A stretch of DNA of 64,000 bases from Zonotrichia leucophrys gambelii (Eukaryota; Chordata; Aves; Passeriformes; Passerellidae). A program made the position numbers and the translations under genes. Below are positions 38,101-51,168 of this stretch, piece after piece (the first letter of the stretch is position 1; each line of letters starts with the position of its first letter). The notes under the pieces are model-generated. The model was not told the DNA's origin, made no database searches, and worked only from the letters and a program-made list of their open reading frames with translations. The stretch spans positions 44,917,229 through 44,981,228 of the forward strand of contig NC_088169.1 of assembly GCF_028769735.1 (NCBI RefSeq), written 5' to 3'.

Positions 38101-40956
38101 CCTTGAGTAAGAGATTATGACCAAGTAAAGGACTAGATTTTCTTTAAAGTTTGTGTCCACCTCCATAATGGTAATGGCATGTGAAACACTTGATTTATCT
38201 TCTCTTCCCTGTCATTTCTGCCTTGCACCCTCAACAAAATTACTGGTTTGTGTCTATAAAATTATTTTTCCCCTTGTTTCTAAGTATTTGAAATAATATG
38301 TGGAAAGTGCTACAACCCAGAAAAGTTGGTTTTGTAGAATAGTACTGAGTTGTTGCATTGCATGCCCTTGAGTCTGATATGATGAAGTAGTTATGCATTT
38401 GACTTTGCAAAACCCACAAGATATTTTAAGATATTATGAGAAAGAAGGACACCAAAGGCTTTTTGGGAGCTTGGCTTGAACAATATGCTACAAACAGGTC
38501 CAGTTTTGGCTTGGCTTTTTTCAAAGGAAAGGAAACTAGCTAATCCATTCCAGTTATCATCTTCAGAATGAATGACCATTTGTGAGAGTTGTGCAACTAA
38601 GGGGTTAGAACCCATTAGTGAGTGAACTGGGAAGCTGAGTTATCTGAACTTGTATTCTTAGAAAAGCAATGTGCTGCTACTCCACAAACATTTAATTACT
38701 GTTACTTGAGCTCTTAAGAGTGTTTGCTCAGAAAAGAATGTTTCTTTCTCATATGATAGCGAAGTCTCATAACATATTCATAACAAGAAAAAAAAAAGCA
38801 ACTATGTAAAATGGTGAATTTTCTTCTACTGCAAGCATCCATTGGAAATGAATAATTTTACATGATGTTCCTTCTACATTAGCAAAGTTCTTTAAAAATT
38901 TTACTACATACAAATTTATTAGTCAATTTTCACTCCAGGGAATGTTTCTCCTGGAAAAATAGGGATAAAATTTATCCACTAAGGATGAAATTTAACCAGT
39001 AATTACCAAAAAGTGCTTGCTAAAAAAAACCTTGTTTATTTCTCTTCCTTTGTTAATTATTTTATCTCTATATGGATTTAGAGACAATCCTATATTTTAG
39101 GATTTCTTCCACTCAGGACACTATTTTTTTTTCCCTTTTCTGTGCTCATCACTTCTTGCATCAAAATCAGTTTTAATATGTACATGCTTCTGAGAGACAA
39201 AAATTGCCTGTGCTGTTTTCACATGATGTCAGATTTCAAGGTCGTGCCTTATTTAAGACTGAAAAAGGTCTAACTCTGGAAGATGAAAGATCCTCAGTGT
39301 TCAGGCAAGAAGGGAGAAGACAAAGGAAGTTCGTATTTCTCAGCTTTTGAATTGCAAGACTAGAGGAATTAGTTCAAAGACATAGAGCAGATCATTCTGA
39401 AGAAAGGCATAGAAGCATATTTTGTTTTCTACTGGATTTCTATATTGTTTACAATATTTTTTCTGGTTTTTGTCTTACAACTCCAGTTTCATCTGCTGTT
39501 TGAATCACTAATAAGACTAAAGGTTTTGAATCTTAGAACAGGAAGTCAGTAGTCAGACCTCCATACAAGATCAAGTGAAATTTGAAAGTAGAATCCTGAT
39601 TGTTATTTAAAGAGTGTTTAAATTTTTTATTTCAGTGGTTTTTTATTTGTTAAAATAGCCTATGTCTTAATCATTCCTTACGTATTATTAGAAGAGAAAT
39701 ACTCATACATAAATATAAGCTTGCCATCTTAGAATAGCACCCACAGAATTCTCAGCTATTGACAACAGTACATGCTGAATATGTAATTTGGTTTAGGCAT
39801 GATTGGGAAGGAGAAAAGGAAGAATAAAACCAGTTGCATTATCTACCATTTTGTTCTACATCTTGCATTTTCTCTATTGAAGGCCTCCATTATTAGCATG
39901 GAAAAAATGAAGCTTTTCCCTTTTCCAGATTGAAAAGTATCTATGATCTCATTTAGGCATTTCAATCATTTTCATAATGATAGTTGAAATTAATTCAATC
40001 CTAGCCCCAGTTACGTACAATTTGTGAAATAAAAATGTAAGAAATACAGCATTAAAAAGAATGTTAATTGCAAAGACTAGAAATAGAGATGACTGAGTTC
40101 TTACAAGATGTGTTTTTGTACACTGTGCCCAAAAGCCTGTATATAAATCTACATTTCAGTAACTAAATATGGTTTGGCTTTCAGAATGCTGAATCACTCA
40201 AGAAAGCTGTTGACATAATTGAAAGCCAGGGAAACTTGTACTCTGAAAATAAAGCCACATTTTCTTACATGCATAATTTTACCATATTTATTGAACTATT
40301 TCAATCAGAAATTATCTAACTGCTCTTCCTAAATTTGCCTGCTGAAATATTCTGTTTTGTAATTCGTTCTCTCCATCATCATTTTACTGCCCATATAGTG
40401 GACAAACAGTATCTGAAGAGCAAGCTTAAGATGAAAGGGAATCAAACCAAAAATTAAATCTAATAATTATTTCCTGGGTGCATAACATAAAATGGAGCAG
40501 TTGTTCTAGAAATCTTAAAACTCTAGGGAATTTTGTCTACAATTCTACACAGCTGGCTGAGATCCAGACTCATTCATTTTTTATAGAAATTTGAACAGGA
40601 ATATTTTTATAAATGTTTATTGCATTACCTCTCAGTTGGACAATCTTCATGTTAAATGAAAGGATTATAGTATATGTTAGCTGAACCCTGAGGCTTCTAG
40701 AATTCTGTTTGGCAAATTACAACTAAGAAAATATTAACTGCATTAGCAAGAAGAAAATAGCAACAATAATGGCTTAATGGACAGAACAGCTGTTTTGCTG
40801 CTGCTGAAACTCCATTTGCTATTTAGAGCTCACCAGGTCTAAAAAAATGCACTTTTTATCTACTAAATGCTCAATTTTATAACAACCTTGAAAGCTAAAG
40901 GAAGAATTTTTGATTTCTTTTTTAAGGAGATGTTAAACCAAACCCTCTTTAATTAT
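35131..40956. other. Non-coding stretch, nothing recognised
   Basis: No gene, LTR or CR1 could be supported. An ATAGAATCAT word at 37363 recalls the CR1 terminal octamer, but the sequence after it does not continue as CR1. Open frames of 60 to 75 codons occur at chance density. Confidence 0.55.
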
Positions 40957-41113
40957 TTACATGAATCCAATGATGTCCCCTAAGCAGAATTTTCTCATCC
41001 GAGATTTTGGAATAATCTTCATTTCAGATGCCACTTCAAACTTATTCACACAGAGTTTAGATTTGTAGAGACGATAAAAATCTACTTTCTTCCCTGAGTA
41101 GTCTCTTTCAAAC

Positions 41114-42183
41114 TGTACTGGGCTTACATGGCAAGAATTCAGTAGCAGCAGAAACTTCAGTAGTGGCTTCTGCGAGAGGATGCCAGAGCCTAAGCCCAAT
41201 AAAGCCAATACCAGCTGGGTCCAAGACAGACTTACCACTAGTCCAAGCTGAGCCTCTATGACAACACATTTAAGAATAGGGAAAAATCTGCTGCTTAGCA
41301 AAAGCTGGAGACAGAAGTGACGTGTGAGAGAAACAACTGTGCAGACACCAGGGTCAGGGAGGACAGAGGAGGAAGACATGCCTCAGCTTCCACAGCAGAG
41401 ATTCACCTGCAGCCCATGGTGAAGGCCATGGTGAGACAGCTGTTCCCTTGCACCCCAGTGGTTCCACTTTGGAGTAGAAATCCATCTGCAGCGAGTGGAG
41501 GATCCCACATGTAAGCAAGTGGGTGTATCCCAAAGGAGAGCATGACTCTCTGGAGAGCCCATGCTGGAGCAGGTTCCTGGCAGGACCTGTTGATTCATGG
41601 AAAGTGGAGCCGTGCTGAGCAGGCTGCTGGCAGGATTTATGACCCCATGGAAAGCAGCCACAGTGGAGCAGCCCGTTTCAGAAGAACTGCAGCCAGTTTC
41701 ACCCAGTGTCATAGACCCATGCTGGAGCTGTTAGGACTGCAGCCTTTGAGAAGAAGTCATGTTGAAGTTCATGGAGGACTGTGTCCCAAGCAAGAGACTT
41801 GACCCTGGAACAGGTGAAGAATGTGGGAAGGAAGGAGCAATGTGCCATGAACTGACCACAACTCCCATTCCAGTCCCTCTGCACTGCTTGGGAGTTAGAG
41901 AAGCTGTCAGTGAAGGTGAGTCTGGGAAAAAGGAAGAGGTAGGTAGAAGGTGTTTTCATATTTAGGTTTATTTCTCATTATCCTATTCTGATTTGATTGT
42001 TAGTAAATTTATATAATTTCCCTGAGTCTATTCTGTTTTGCCTGTGATGACAATCGGTGAGTGACCCTTCCCTGTTTTTTTCAAGCCATGATTCTTTTAT
42101 TGCTTTTCCTCTCCCCTGTCTAGCCAAGGAGGAGAGTGATGGAGGGGCTTTGGTGGCCAGCCAGTCAGCCCACCATTGCCACA
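41114..42183 (+). mobile_element. Long ERVL-type LTR, plus strand, degraded
   Basis: About 1.07 kb match, block after block, the long LTR of an avian ERVL-like element. The blocks are TGGCTTCTGCGAGAGGATGC near 41163, GACAACACATTTAAGAATAG near 41258, GAGAGAAACAACTGTGCAGA near 41326, and then a series of degenerate modules of 40 to 60 bp carrying CATGCTGGAGCAGG and GGCAGGA (about 41400-41800). The downstream end has GTAAATTTATATAATTTCCC and CTCTCCCCTGTCTAGCCAAG, closing near CCCACCATTGCCACA. The + strand orientation follows from the decayed AATAAA-like AGTAAA (42002-42007) near the right end. The open frames inside it (41317-41802 and minus-strand shadows) are not genes. No matching target duplication was seen, so the exact ends are uncertain. 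Confidence 0.75.
41400..41800 (+). repeat. Degenerate minisatellite-like modules inside the LTR
   Basis: The core TGCTGGAGCAGG or TGGAGCAG recurs with spacing of roughly 40 to 60 bp, each time followed by GGCAGGA, GAACTGCAG or CCATGG words. Internal modular repetition is a known feature of this LTR type and explains the low stop density here. Confidence 0.65.
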
Positions 42184-42814
42184 AAAAATGTTGTTAGTAT
42201 AAGATACATTTATTAACCTATAACTGAACTTAAAACACACAGAAAGTGACAACAGTAGCTTTCATCATGAGATTTATAACTTTCAAATAAAATAGAAGAA
42301 AGTATAGAAGGACCATAACCACTGGAAGGAGAGGAAGTGCTAAAACCAAAGGAGATATTACCTGCCTCAAAGAAAAACACTTAAAAATAGAGAAGAAAGA
42401 AGGGAATCAAAACAACTTGGAAAAGCTGCATTTCCTCCTCTATCTTATTTCCCTAGATCCTGACTAATAGCTTGTTATTACACTCTGGACACTTACTGTA
42501 CGGCCTAAACCAAAGCTCCTTTGCTCTGGGCAGATGCATGGGAGAAATACCAAGCAGATACTATCAAGGGGTAAAAATCACACAAAAGTTTACTGTCAAA
42601 CTATGGAAAATCAAGGAATTGCGCAAATGATGTAGTACAATATAAAACACTTATCACCCTATTGACTTAGGCCATGAAATTTAGCAACCTTTAAACCCAT
42701 CCAGTGTTATTTTCCATGAAAAGAGAGTTAGAAGAAGAAGGGGAGAAAGTCAGCACAACAGGAAAGACAGAAAAATAGACATATAGCTACCAACTCCTGG
42801 GCTCCTGTGATGTA

Positions 42815-43140
42815 ATGGATAGAAAACCTCAAGGTAGGGTTACAGATCAACACGTTTGCCTTGTGGTCAGCCATCCTAAACCCGTGCCCCATCATGGGCC
42901 TTGCTCCCAGATGGGATTTGTGGTCACTCAGGGGCTTGGCCATGCAGAGGCTGGGAGAGGCACCCCTGGGGGCTGCCTGCAGTGCGCTCTGACTGACAGA
43001 CACTGCTGGGCTGGGGTGCATGGGGAGCAGGGCACCGCCCCACCAGAGAAAGGCCTGACCCACCCCTTATCACACACGTTCCAAGCATCCCAAGATGTCA
43101 CAAGACAGACCACTCTTTCCAGTCTCTGACACTTGCTGAC
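42815..43140. other. GC-rich block of unknown origin
   Basis: The block is much richer in G and C than its surroundings and contains words such as GGGGGCTGCCTGCAGTGCGC. The open frames on both strands (104 and 111 codons) follow from composition. It lies 630 bp after the long LTR but does not share its modules. Confidence 0.35.
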
Positions 43141-43696
43141 TTCTTTTTTAGGAGGAACAACATATCCTGCTTCATTTTGTATAGCTGTACATCTATCAAA
43201 AAAAAATGTGTTCATTGGAGGATGCGAAAGTCTCTCCCACAATATAAATCATCAAGTATAAAATCATCATCTCTTTTTTGTCTTCCTTCTTCTGTAACCT
43301 TTTCTGTGTCATAAAAACAAATCACCATCTGAATCCTTTTATTTATGGGCAAGATATAGCTACCATTTTGTGGTTTTGATAAAAATTTGTATTTTCTCTT
43401 TCAATATTTTTTGTTTCACCGAACTGTAGAACAGTGTATGTGACAACTCTATGTTACAAATTTTTTAAAGTAGAAAAACTACTTTTAATGGTCGTGGCTT
43501 TTTTTTTTCCAAGAAACTTTTCTATCAAGACAGTTGAGCCATTTCTACTTTCCTTTTTTCCCTTTTATGCAATGTTGTCATCATTCTTTGTGCAATTATC
43601 CAATGGGAGCATTTAATGCTAATTTTGCCTCAAAAAAAATTAATGCCAGTTATTAAAACATATGAATTATTTCAGTCTTTGTGACAATGAGAAGCG

Positions 43697-43716
43697 TGTT
43701 TGTTTGTTTGTTTGTG
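43697..43716. repeat. (GTTT)n microsatellite
   Basis: Four to five perfect GTTT units. Confidence 0.85.
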
Positions 43717-44489
43717 ATTTATTGGAAACTGTAGCTCAAATCTCCATTCTGAGTGGGTTGAATTTCTTTGTAAGAACTATATATTCAGGAGACAAAGTTT
43801 TGTCTTACTCCATGAAGTCATATTTTGGCTTATCACAGGAAAGGTATTTGGCACTTTGTGAAGATCTTATCCTAAAAGAGGGTGTGGGGACTAAAAACAC
43901 CATGAGGCAATATAATAGCTAAAGGAGATACAGTTTGATTTCATTCAAAATTACTAATTTTGAAAATAAATTGAGATAGTTTCAGAACACAAAAAAATGG
44001 AAAACACAGATTGCTTAGGTAATCAGACAGACAAACACAAAAGAAGTTTCCTACTATTCACAGACTTCAGACATTGAGATAAGTAATTCATGGTCATAAA
44101 ACTTGATAGTGGAAAGAAAATTAGTACTCTTGGTTCACACATCAAATCAAGTTATTTTGAAAATTCATGGTGATATATTCTACTTTTTCTTAATTACTCA
44201 TTGATGTATTTATATATTTATATATATTTACATATTTTTCCCATCAGGAATGTATCTCTATGTAAAGCAACTGTATTCAAAAGATAAGTAAAAGGCTTTT
44301 ACACATCCTATAGCTAATAATAAATTTTAGATGTTGGTTCTTGACCTGCCAGAGTCCCTCCCAAATATTTCTTTAAATATACTAAATTATAATCTTTTCT
44401 TGACCAAACAAAAAAGACCATTTTAATCTTGTTTTCTTACTTCCAAAAGAGAGAAAAAAATTTACCTATATCTGTTCTATTACATTTTT

Positions 44490-44870
44490 GAGGGTCAAGA
44501 CAGAAAGTTAATAACTTTCGCTTGCCCATTTGCTCTGACAGCTGGCGGTCAATTAGTATTCCCTCATCCCATAATTGGAATCACTGATTACAAACCACGG
44601 TTGCTAAGACTCAAATATTGTGGCTCATTTGCAACTTCACTGCCAGGTGAGATTAAGGGAAATGTCCCCCTGGTTAAACCACCAGGAGCTGTGCCAAACT
44701 ATAATCAGTCTTTTGCATACATCAGAGACCTACAAACACAGCAGAATGATTGTATAAGCAGCAGCTGCAAGTTAAGGCTGAATCAAATTCTTCAAACATA
44801 TGCAGTTTGCCAGATATCCAACCACTCTTGCAAATGCCAGTATTTCATTACTTGGCAAATTTTCTAAGAC
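44490..44870. other. Possible conserved element containing an exon-like open frame
   Basis: One + strand frame is free of stops from about 44425 to the TAA at 44865. Inside it, an acceptor-like GCTCTGACAG (ending 44541) and a strong donor CCAG/GTGAGA (44647) enclose 105 bp that stay open in this frame, with phase 1 at both edges. The peptide would begin GGQLVFPHP and end GSFATSLP. I know no family like this. The block is also free of simple repeats and has TAATTG and CAATTA homeodomain-like words, so a conserved regulatory element is an equally good reading. Confidence 0.22.
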
Positions 44871-47639
44871 ATAGAGCTAGCACAAAGTAGAGGAATACCA
44901 AATTGTCCACACAATATGAAAAATAGTTTTTTAACCACATACGGAAAATAATTCTGATTCTTCTATTGATGAGATTATAATTGTTGTTCTCTCTGCATTC
45001 ATTTTTCAGAATGCCTAATCCTGAATCCTGGTAAACACTGAGTTTGTACAAAATCCAATTTCTGAAATAGTTTATCCATGAAGAACTATTTAGCATAATA
45101 TTATCATGCTATCTTTTTACCATAAGTTTAGCTTACACTGAACATTAGCTGTGATGTGAAATTATTTGGGGGTAAGGGAAGAACTGGGGGTAGGGAGATG
45201 ATTCAAAACTCTTGTAAATAGTGAGATTGACAATGAGAAATATGGTCACTAAGGAGATGAATAATGTTTTGATTCGTCCGTTACCTTTTTTTACCTCTCC
45301 ATAAAGCAGAAATGTAATACCATGCTCCTGTCTAAGAGCCTGTTTGACAATCAGTCTTTCCAGATATTGCCCTTTCAATTTTTTTTTTTTTCTGTGAGGG
45401 GATTATTGAGTTAGAAATATTATTGTATTCTAGGAACTATCCAGGGAACCAGAAGACTATAGTTGTGTGTTCATAAATATAAATTCCTGATCTGATGAAG
45501 ATTCCTTTTCTCTGACATTTTTCCCTTTGTCTCACTTTGTTTTCATTACAACCTCTTTAGAACTAAGATTCTGTCAAGTTTTTGCTACCATATCTCAGCA
45601 CATTGAAGATCAATGAATGGGAGCAACCATCTGCTAACACAGTTCAGACAATAATTGAAAGTAGTTTAGCATTCAGCTCATTCTTTCAGAGGACAGTTCC
45701 TAAAAACGTGCTTAAATATTTTTACGCTTTCAGTGTTTTCTTCAATTTTCAGAGCAACCTGCTGAAATACTCATCTTTATTAGCTGTTAGTTTGAAGTGA
45801 ACTTGCCTGTTGAAAGTAATCGATGTGGTTAATGTTCTGTTATGTTCAATAGGAATAAGATTACTCTTACTGTTCACTTCACAGAAGTCCCTGTTTCATT
45901 CTGAAACATGCCAATAAGAGGCCAAAAATCTTAATAGAGTGTGTTACCATATATATTCCTGTCCTCATGCTTGATATCCTCACCAACCTCTTATCCTCTT
46001 ACATTTACATGTAGGGTTTATGTGCTGAAATGTGCATTTCTTAAGGTCCAGTGTGTCTGCAATTTCAAATGACACAAACTTTAACTGGATCATGTTTTCC
46101 AGAGATCTCTAATGGGCTCTGGCTGCCTCTATATCAAATGCAGCAGCTTCCCTGATCAAACTATAGAGGCATCAGTAGAGGAAGTGAGCGTCTGTCAGAG
46201 TTTCTTACTTCCCTTCTCCAGCTTGTATTCAGAATTTTAGATTGAGATCAACATTGCATCCACTGAGGGGATTAGCTTGCTTCATTAGCAAGAAGGATGT
46301 GAATAGTCATGGATGGGGCTGTGATGAGAAGATTAAACTCTCAACTACCCCAGAGTGTATATAAAGTGGTGCTTCAAAGTCAGCATCTGGAACAATGAGT
46401 GGAGAAATAAAATACAATATGTGTAAAGTTCTGAGTGTTGGCAACAGTGATGGGAAGGACAGACCCACTAGAGGGAGAATGCCTGAGACAGATAGAAAAT
46501 TGTAGGTGAGATGAGTTCATTGACTACTTTAAAAATGTTTAGTAAAATGACAATACAGTTTCTCAGTAATAAAGGTGGGTCTTGCTTGTGACGGAGATCC
46601 ACTAGATATGCAAATTAGCAAAAAATCCTATCTATAATCTAAGATCATTACTATTTCTATTTGTGAGTAGAAAATGAGGGCCATAAAATAAGCATATCCT
46701 CAATTAAAAAATTTTATACTATTCTTACATTTTCATTGTGATTGTATCCAATGTATTGCTTACTCAGAGAGTAACCAAAAAAAAAAAGTATTTTTCTGGG
46801 TAGTACATAATGGAATGACTTTCCTTTTGGGTAGATTTGAAAACCTCATTTTTAAAGAGGGCAAATTAATCTAAATTATCAGATGTCAAAATCTTCTCTG
46901 TAGGTTTTGAAAATTTAAGTCCAGATATTTTTACTACTTTTAATATGTTACTTTGTGGGTTTTTTATGTATTGTAATATCTTCTATAGAAAAAAAAAACT
47001 AAAAGGACAAAATCATATTACTCTGTCCTATCCAGTCCCTGAAGTGTATCTTTGTAGACAATAAGATGGCCACTCTGCAGAAAAATGCAGCTAATAACAC
47101 AGAAATCCAGAACAGCATAAGCGCACTGACCATCAAACATATCTTATGAAGTAATTTAGACATAGATTTGAGCACCTTATATTTCTGGCATTAGTTTAAA
47201 TGAATAATCTCAAACTGCTTTAGCTTTTGGATATTCTTTGACACTATCACTGTATGTTGTAGGACCATCAGTGACTGGCAACGTGTTACAGTTCTATTTT
47301 TTCCTCTCCTTCGCTACAGGGTTTTTTCTGGCCATGTTACAGACCTATTAGTACTTGTATTTTTATTACATTATTAGCAATAATATGTAGTTATATATTA
47401 TATATATATATATTATATATAATATATATAATAATATTAGTTTTTGTGGTGTTTGTTGTATGGGTTTGTTGGGTTTTTTTATTGTGTCTCAATTGTATCA
47501 TATCCTTATTAAAATTAATTTTCTTTTTTAAAATATTTCCAAGTTTGATAAATTTAGAATTTACGTTTCAAAGTAACAATAAACAACAATTTAAGGTACT
47601 AACTAATGCTTGTTTAGCAACATGAAACCTAAAAAACCC
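44871..47639. other. Non-coding stretch
   Basis: No gene is supported. An AT microsatellite lies at 47391-47440. Near 46390-46440 the words AATATGTGTAAAGTTCTGAG could be a trace of the CR1 segment encoding NKCKVL, but the match is too short to annotate. Confidence 0.55.
47391..47440. repeat. (TA)n microsatellite
   Basis: Nearly pure TA dinucleotides with TAA and TAT interruptions; self-complementary. Confidence 0.88.
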
Positions 47640-47890
47640 CTACTGGTAATTCATTCAGATTTCTTGCTTTTTATGCCAATGCTTTTACCCTTGACCTGGA
47701 AGGACCACACCCTCCAGAGATTAGTGGTAATTACATTTCAGACTTAAATCATCTCCACAGAGCAAAGACTGCCAATTGAATCACATTGTGCTGAACTGCA
47801 TAAAAATTATGCCAAATTATGTGCAGATACTTTAAAAGCAACTTGCTTATAAAAAGGTGTCAGAGTATATTGTACTGTAAAATAAAGTTA
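47640..47890. other. Possible conserved non-coding element
   Basis: This repeat-free block holds a palindromic homeodomain core TAATTA inside GGTAATTAC (47728-47733), GGTAATTCATTC, CCAATTGAATCAC and ATTATGCCAAATTATGTGCA. Clusters of such words are typical of developmental enhancers. Conservation is inferred, not shown. Confidence 0.25.
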
Positions 47891-48209
47891 GTTGTGAGAG
47901 AGGTAGTTTCACAGGGAACTGAAATATATGTAATGGATATCTCCCACATTGAGGTCTATTTCAAATAGTTTATGGAAGGAAAAAACAGAAGTAAGAATAT
48001 GTTTATAACTCTTTATAAGCATTTTACCATTGGCTTAAGCACCCATAGCTGAAAAGGACCTCATAAGATGCTGTTTTCCCACAAACCTTCTCCTCTAACT
48101 GACTTCAACTCTAGGTTTGGTGCAACTCACCTAATGAGATTGTAAAATCTCCTGCTGTTAGTTTTACTTTTACTTTAATATGTGTTATCTACTTAGGACA
48201 AACATTGGT

Positions 48210-48330
48210 GAAAACATGGTTGGCATTTAATGGTCCAGAGACTACCTGGAGAATGGTAAAGTGGGCATCTCTCCTGTTGGAGATATTTTATTTATTCCTG
48301 GAGGAGGTGACTGGAATACATCCTTGTCAA
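48210..48330 (+). mobile_element. Faint CR1 remnant, plus strand
   Basis: The string from TGGTCCAGAGACTACCTGGA through GGCATCTCTCCTGTTGGAG and ATATTTTATTTATTCCTGGA parallels the end of CR1 ORF2, where [18 protein letters not shown] is encoded. The match is patchy and no octamer end is visible. It is a likely but unproven old copy. Confidence 0.35.
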
Positions 48331-51162
48331 GTTTGCATATAACATTAGTTTCATTGCTGTTCAGCAATATTCTCAATATTCAGAAAATAATTTCACCTAC
48401 AAGTAGAAAAGCCATAGTTTTCACTTCTCCAATAAGAATACTAAGCACTTCTCATAAGTAATTGATGAAAATTGTCTCTCTAAAGATAATGCATAAAATT
48501 TTGAATTTTGAATGCATCATTCTTAACTCAATGATGTGTTTTCAGCAACACATACTCATCAGTTTGTCTCTCATAATTTTGGCTCTCAGATTGAACTGAT
48601 ATTAGTTCTAGTTTATGCTGCTACTTCTGCCTTTTAAATTTCACAAAACAAAATTAGTCTTTGTGCTGAAAACTTCTAAATTGAAACACACATCAAATTT
48701 TGTGTCTTTAATTTCCAAACAAAAGTTACCAAAATAACCAATTATAGCTTTCCTTGGTTTGACTACTAAACCTATTTCCCTAGAGCTCTAGTCTTCACAT
48801 AATGTTTATTGTTATTGAAATGTAACAACCTTTTAACTTTCTGAAAGAGTCAAAGACTTTCATGTGCACAGAAGACATTAGGTTCCATGAAACAAGTTAT
48901 CTATTATTTGAGCTGAGATCTCAGAAAAGGTGAATATTTGTTATCTGTGTTCATTGGATGCTAAAACCATGGTATTTACTTAGCTTTGCTATTCTTGCCT
49001 GGTAGATCAAAGAATCAATTAAACTCACTGATTTGTCAGTCAAGCTAAGTGTCTTTGGGCTCTTCCAGGCACTTGTAGACTATCTCTTTCCCAAGTCTGT
49101 AGACGTTTCTCCTAGGTTTGCTCACAGGGCAGCAAAGCCTAGAGCAATATGGGCAGGGCTAAAATGCTATTCTGTGCACCATCATCCCAAGAGCTCAACT
49201 TCCATTAAGCAGTGAATTATATTGAACATTAAAGGTATGATGAGCTCTAAAAAAAAATAATAATTAAAAAAAATCTATGGAACGTACAGGTGGGAAGCAG
49301 GATGCATTTTTCTGGCCACGTGGTGTTGGATAGGATTTACTGAATTTTCTTTTTTACTTTTTTTTTCCTGGTAGACTTCTTCTTTTAAAAGTGCACTAGA
49401 AGTGTTTTGAGAAAAGTCTATAGATCACACTAAAGGGCAGTATTGCCCAAGAATTAAAAGTCTCTTTAACATTGAGGTATGTGTTGAGCTTATTGATCCC
49501 CCTAAAAACATGAATGCAGGCAGTGATGGCAAGATAAGATAATTTAAGCAAGTAGGGAATGCACTGGCAAAGTATTAGATATAGAAGGATCGGGAGGGGG
49601 GATGTCTCCATTCACACTTTTGATTAATCTAATTAAATTAGCAAAATTATCTTTTAGTCCTAGTTGAAGAGCCTATGCCTTCCTGACAAATTAGACACAC
49701 ACCTTTCTAATCAGAGAACTAAAAAGCAGGGGGAAGAATATGGGAAAATACTGAAAAATACTGAAAGGTTCTTCTAGGACAAGGGTCTCACACTGAAGAT
49801 TGTGGTTTGTGAAAGCAAATACGAAAAAGGCCTAAAGTGGAAACCAGAAGAATGTACAAAACAGAAGGAAGAAAGCTTCAGAGAGAAAAAGGTAATTTCT
49901 GGGGTTTTGTTTTGTCTCTTTTTTAATCCAGCATGTGTTCAATGCATTATTCTCTTTTAGAACAAAGAGAAAGTTATCTATTTCAAGTTTCCTGTTTCAT
50001 TTTGTTCTGGACTCAAAAAAGATGCCGTCTTACATTTTCCCTCAGATTTCTCTCCTTTGGACAGGAGTCACTTGGGAGCTGTGAGAATGGTACTCTAAAG
50101 TTCAGTAGTTACCTGCTGAGCAGAGCAACTCCACTGCAGCATTCAGAGTTACTGGGTTTTTTATTCCTCATACTCAGACACTTCCATAAGTCTCTGATGT
50201 TACTAGGTATTCTTTCTGAAATATTCATTTCTCAGACCAGAGTTGTTTGAGCGGTTGTACTTGGAAAAAATAGAAGTGCAATCCTTTCAGCTTCTTGTGC
50301 TCTATTTTTTCCTTTGTATTGAAAGGACAAATGCGAGCATTTTGTTGCAGTAACTGTTCAGTTTTAGGGTACAGGCTTAGCTTCGCTGTTGTGAAAGCGT
50401 ACATTTCAGATGTGAGAATAATTTCAGATTTTTACTCTATTTTATGTGGACAGAGAAAGGATGAAAAACACCACTGTGTTGATTCTGCGAACCTGTCTGA
50501 TTTTTTTACTTTTTCTTGCTATTGAGAGAGGTGGGAGAGGTGTTGCCAAAGTAGCTTACCTCCTGCTGTAAGTCAGTGCTACTTTCTCTTGATATCATCT
50601 TATGAAAGCAATTTATGAAAAAGAACTCTATATGTTAAGAAATACTAATCTCAGTGAATGTTTCAGAATTTATAACCTTAAATTCACTGGCTTAATTATA
50701 AAAGGGGGAGATGTACACACATCTGTTCCCCCAAAGACGCAAAATAAAATCTAAGAGTACAAAGTAATTTTAATGCAGCAATTTTCTGGAACTTCAAAGT
50801 GACTTTCAAAGGTGGTTTGTCCCATGCTTCAATTTTTGCTATGATTGCAACTGAAAGGTGTGGTATATACTCATGGGAGATTTCAGACCTGATAATCCAT
50901 AGGCAATCTGCAGGGGAACAGCTGATGTGATCTTGTTCTCCTTACAGTCTCCTTAGCAGTTTCCATTACCGTGTCCTCTGCCAGTACCGGCGTGCTGAGA
51001 TCTCAATTTATTTCATGTGGAGCACAGCTATTTCTGATTTTTTGATCCAACGTGTCAAACAGAACTACCAATCCCAGCCTGTAGTCTGCTGTCCACTTTT
51101 CCCTGGGGTGGATGTTTTGGATATTGGAATGAGTGTGCCTGAAATGTCACAGTTGAAGGGCG
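48331..51162. other. Non-coding stretch
   Basis: No gene or nameable repeat. The open frames at 49.9-50.5 kb (105 and 76 codons, + strand) overlap nothing recognisable. The 200 bp just left of the LTR are somewhat GC-richer, as are those just right of it, so the LTR may have landed inside an older element. Confidence 0.55.
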
Positions 51163-51168
51163 TAGGGT
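51163..51168. other. Target-site duplication, left copy (TAGGGT)
   Basis: TAGGGT abuts the LTR start at 51169 and is repeated exactly at 51554-51559. Confidence 0.93.

Larger units (their letters stand above)
42184..44489. other. Non-coding stretch with a GC-rich block
   Basis: 42184-42800 is plain AT-rich sequence. 42815-43140 is GC-rich, with frames of over 100 codons open on both strands, and could be an old transposon; I recognise nothing specific in it. A (GTTT)n run lies at 43697-43716. Confidence 0.5.

Noticed and set aside
41317..41965. Several open frames of 65-109 codons as coding genes
   Set aside because: They lie entirely inside the long ERVL-type LTR and are explained by its GC-rich modules.
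46390..46440. CR1 ORF2 trace (words resembling NKCKVL)
   Set aside because: Only about 30 bp agree and the flanks show no further match.
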